From CAZBQC01 sp964494015 (lineage in GTDB: Bacteria; Bacillota_I; Bacilli_A; RF39; UBA660), in assembly GCA_964494015.1 (NCBI GenBank), contig CAZBQC010000008.1, positions 1 through 24,478 on the forward strand: a stretch of DNA of 24,478 nucleotides, written 5' to 3'. The position numbers and the translations under genes are program-made. The notes below the pieces were generated by a model, which saw only the letters and a program-made list of their open reading frames with translations, had not been told where the DNA came from and did no database searches. Shown one piece after another: positions 24,268-24,478 of the stretch; within the stretch, counting starts at the first letter, position 1, and the number at the start of each line of letters is the position of its first letter.

Positions 24268-24478
24268 TTACTGTTTAATTATGTATGGCGTGGACACACT
24301 GCCATTTCCTCCACTAATTAAGATTGTAGATTTTAGATTGACAACTGGGCGAACGCCGATCGAGTCATACGCGCTGTAGTTGCTCGCAGAACCATAGGCG
24401 CTCACAGTACGCAAACCACGAGCTAGAGGCATAACCGTTTAGGGACCAATAGGTCTGTTTTCCGTACATGAAGTTCTT
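24268..24478 (-). CDS. 3' end of a surface protein with VRPVVNLK tail, apparent frameshift
   Basis: The last frame ends in GVRPVVNLKSTILISGGNGS followed by VSTPYIIKQ and a TAA (24268-24270), the same C-terminal tail as the 22428-24077 protein and typical of DUF6273-like surface proteins. Read upstream, this frame meets a stop at about 24439-24441, but a neighbouring frame continues with NFMYGKQTYWSL, exactly the kind of sequence expected there. Removing one base of the TTT at 24438-24440 joins the two frames. The gene is thus frameshifted, or the assembly has an error. The patch is much GC-richer than its neighbours. The 5' part lies outside the window. Confidence 0.6.

Overview
The window looks like a chromosomal segment of a low-GC Firmicutes bacterium. 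A Bacilli or Mollicutes-related gut lineage (RF39/Acholeplasma-like) is my best guess. The reasons are the DnaB/DnaI primosome pair, a T-box-controlled isoleucyl-tRNA synthetase, class III (anaerobic) ribonucleotide reductase, Tex, a 3D-domain protein and AT-rich codon use. TGA is used as a stop (nrdD/nrdG overlap), so the genetic code is standard. Every gene I can support lies on the minus strand, so transcription runs from high to low coordinates. I see no rRNA, tRNA, CRISPR array, insertion sequence or recombinase.

Housekeeping half, 1-15900, read in transcription order. A 3D-domain surface protein comes first, then tex. Next is the nrdD-nrdG operon, with its own promoter. A three-gene operon follows (TasA-like secreted protein, pilC-like gene, prepilin peptidase), whose promoter carries a dyad. 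The dnaB ... dnaI replication block comes next, with three accessory genes between the two primosome genes. A small HNH-like gene and ileS end this half. ileS sits behind an Ile-specific T-box and runs off the left edge.

Accessory half, 15955-24478. The most interesting part is a compact AT-richer operon at about 15990-20605, bounded by terminators. It encodes a 43-residue Cys-containing peptide, a leaky-looking terminator, a ParB-like 'DGQHR' protein, an arginyl-tRNA-synthetase-like protein whose HIGH motif has lost both histidines, an MccF/LD-carboxypeptidase-type S66 hydrolase and an MJ1255/MurG-like glycosyltransferase. A 51-residue ORF follows that appears to be the start of a frame-disrupted gene. 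Together these suggest an uncharacterised peptide, aminoacyl or glycoconjugate pathway with a possible self-immunity hydrolase. That is inference; no gene in it gives the product away.

Upstream of it is a second operon: a 549-residue cell-surface protein (TasA-like, Ig-like and a C-terminal Val-Arg-x-Val-Ile-Asn-Leu-Lys tail) followed by an ABC exporter whose ATPase has lost the LSGGQ signature and H-loop. At the right edge is the 3' end of a second protein with the same kind of tail. It lies in a strikingly GC-rich patch (34 of 60 bases in one line, against 15 of 60 in a line of the neighbouring gene) and shows an apparent one-base frameshift.
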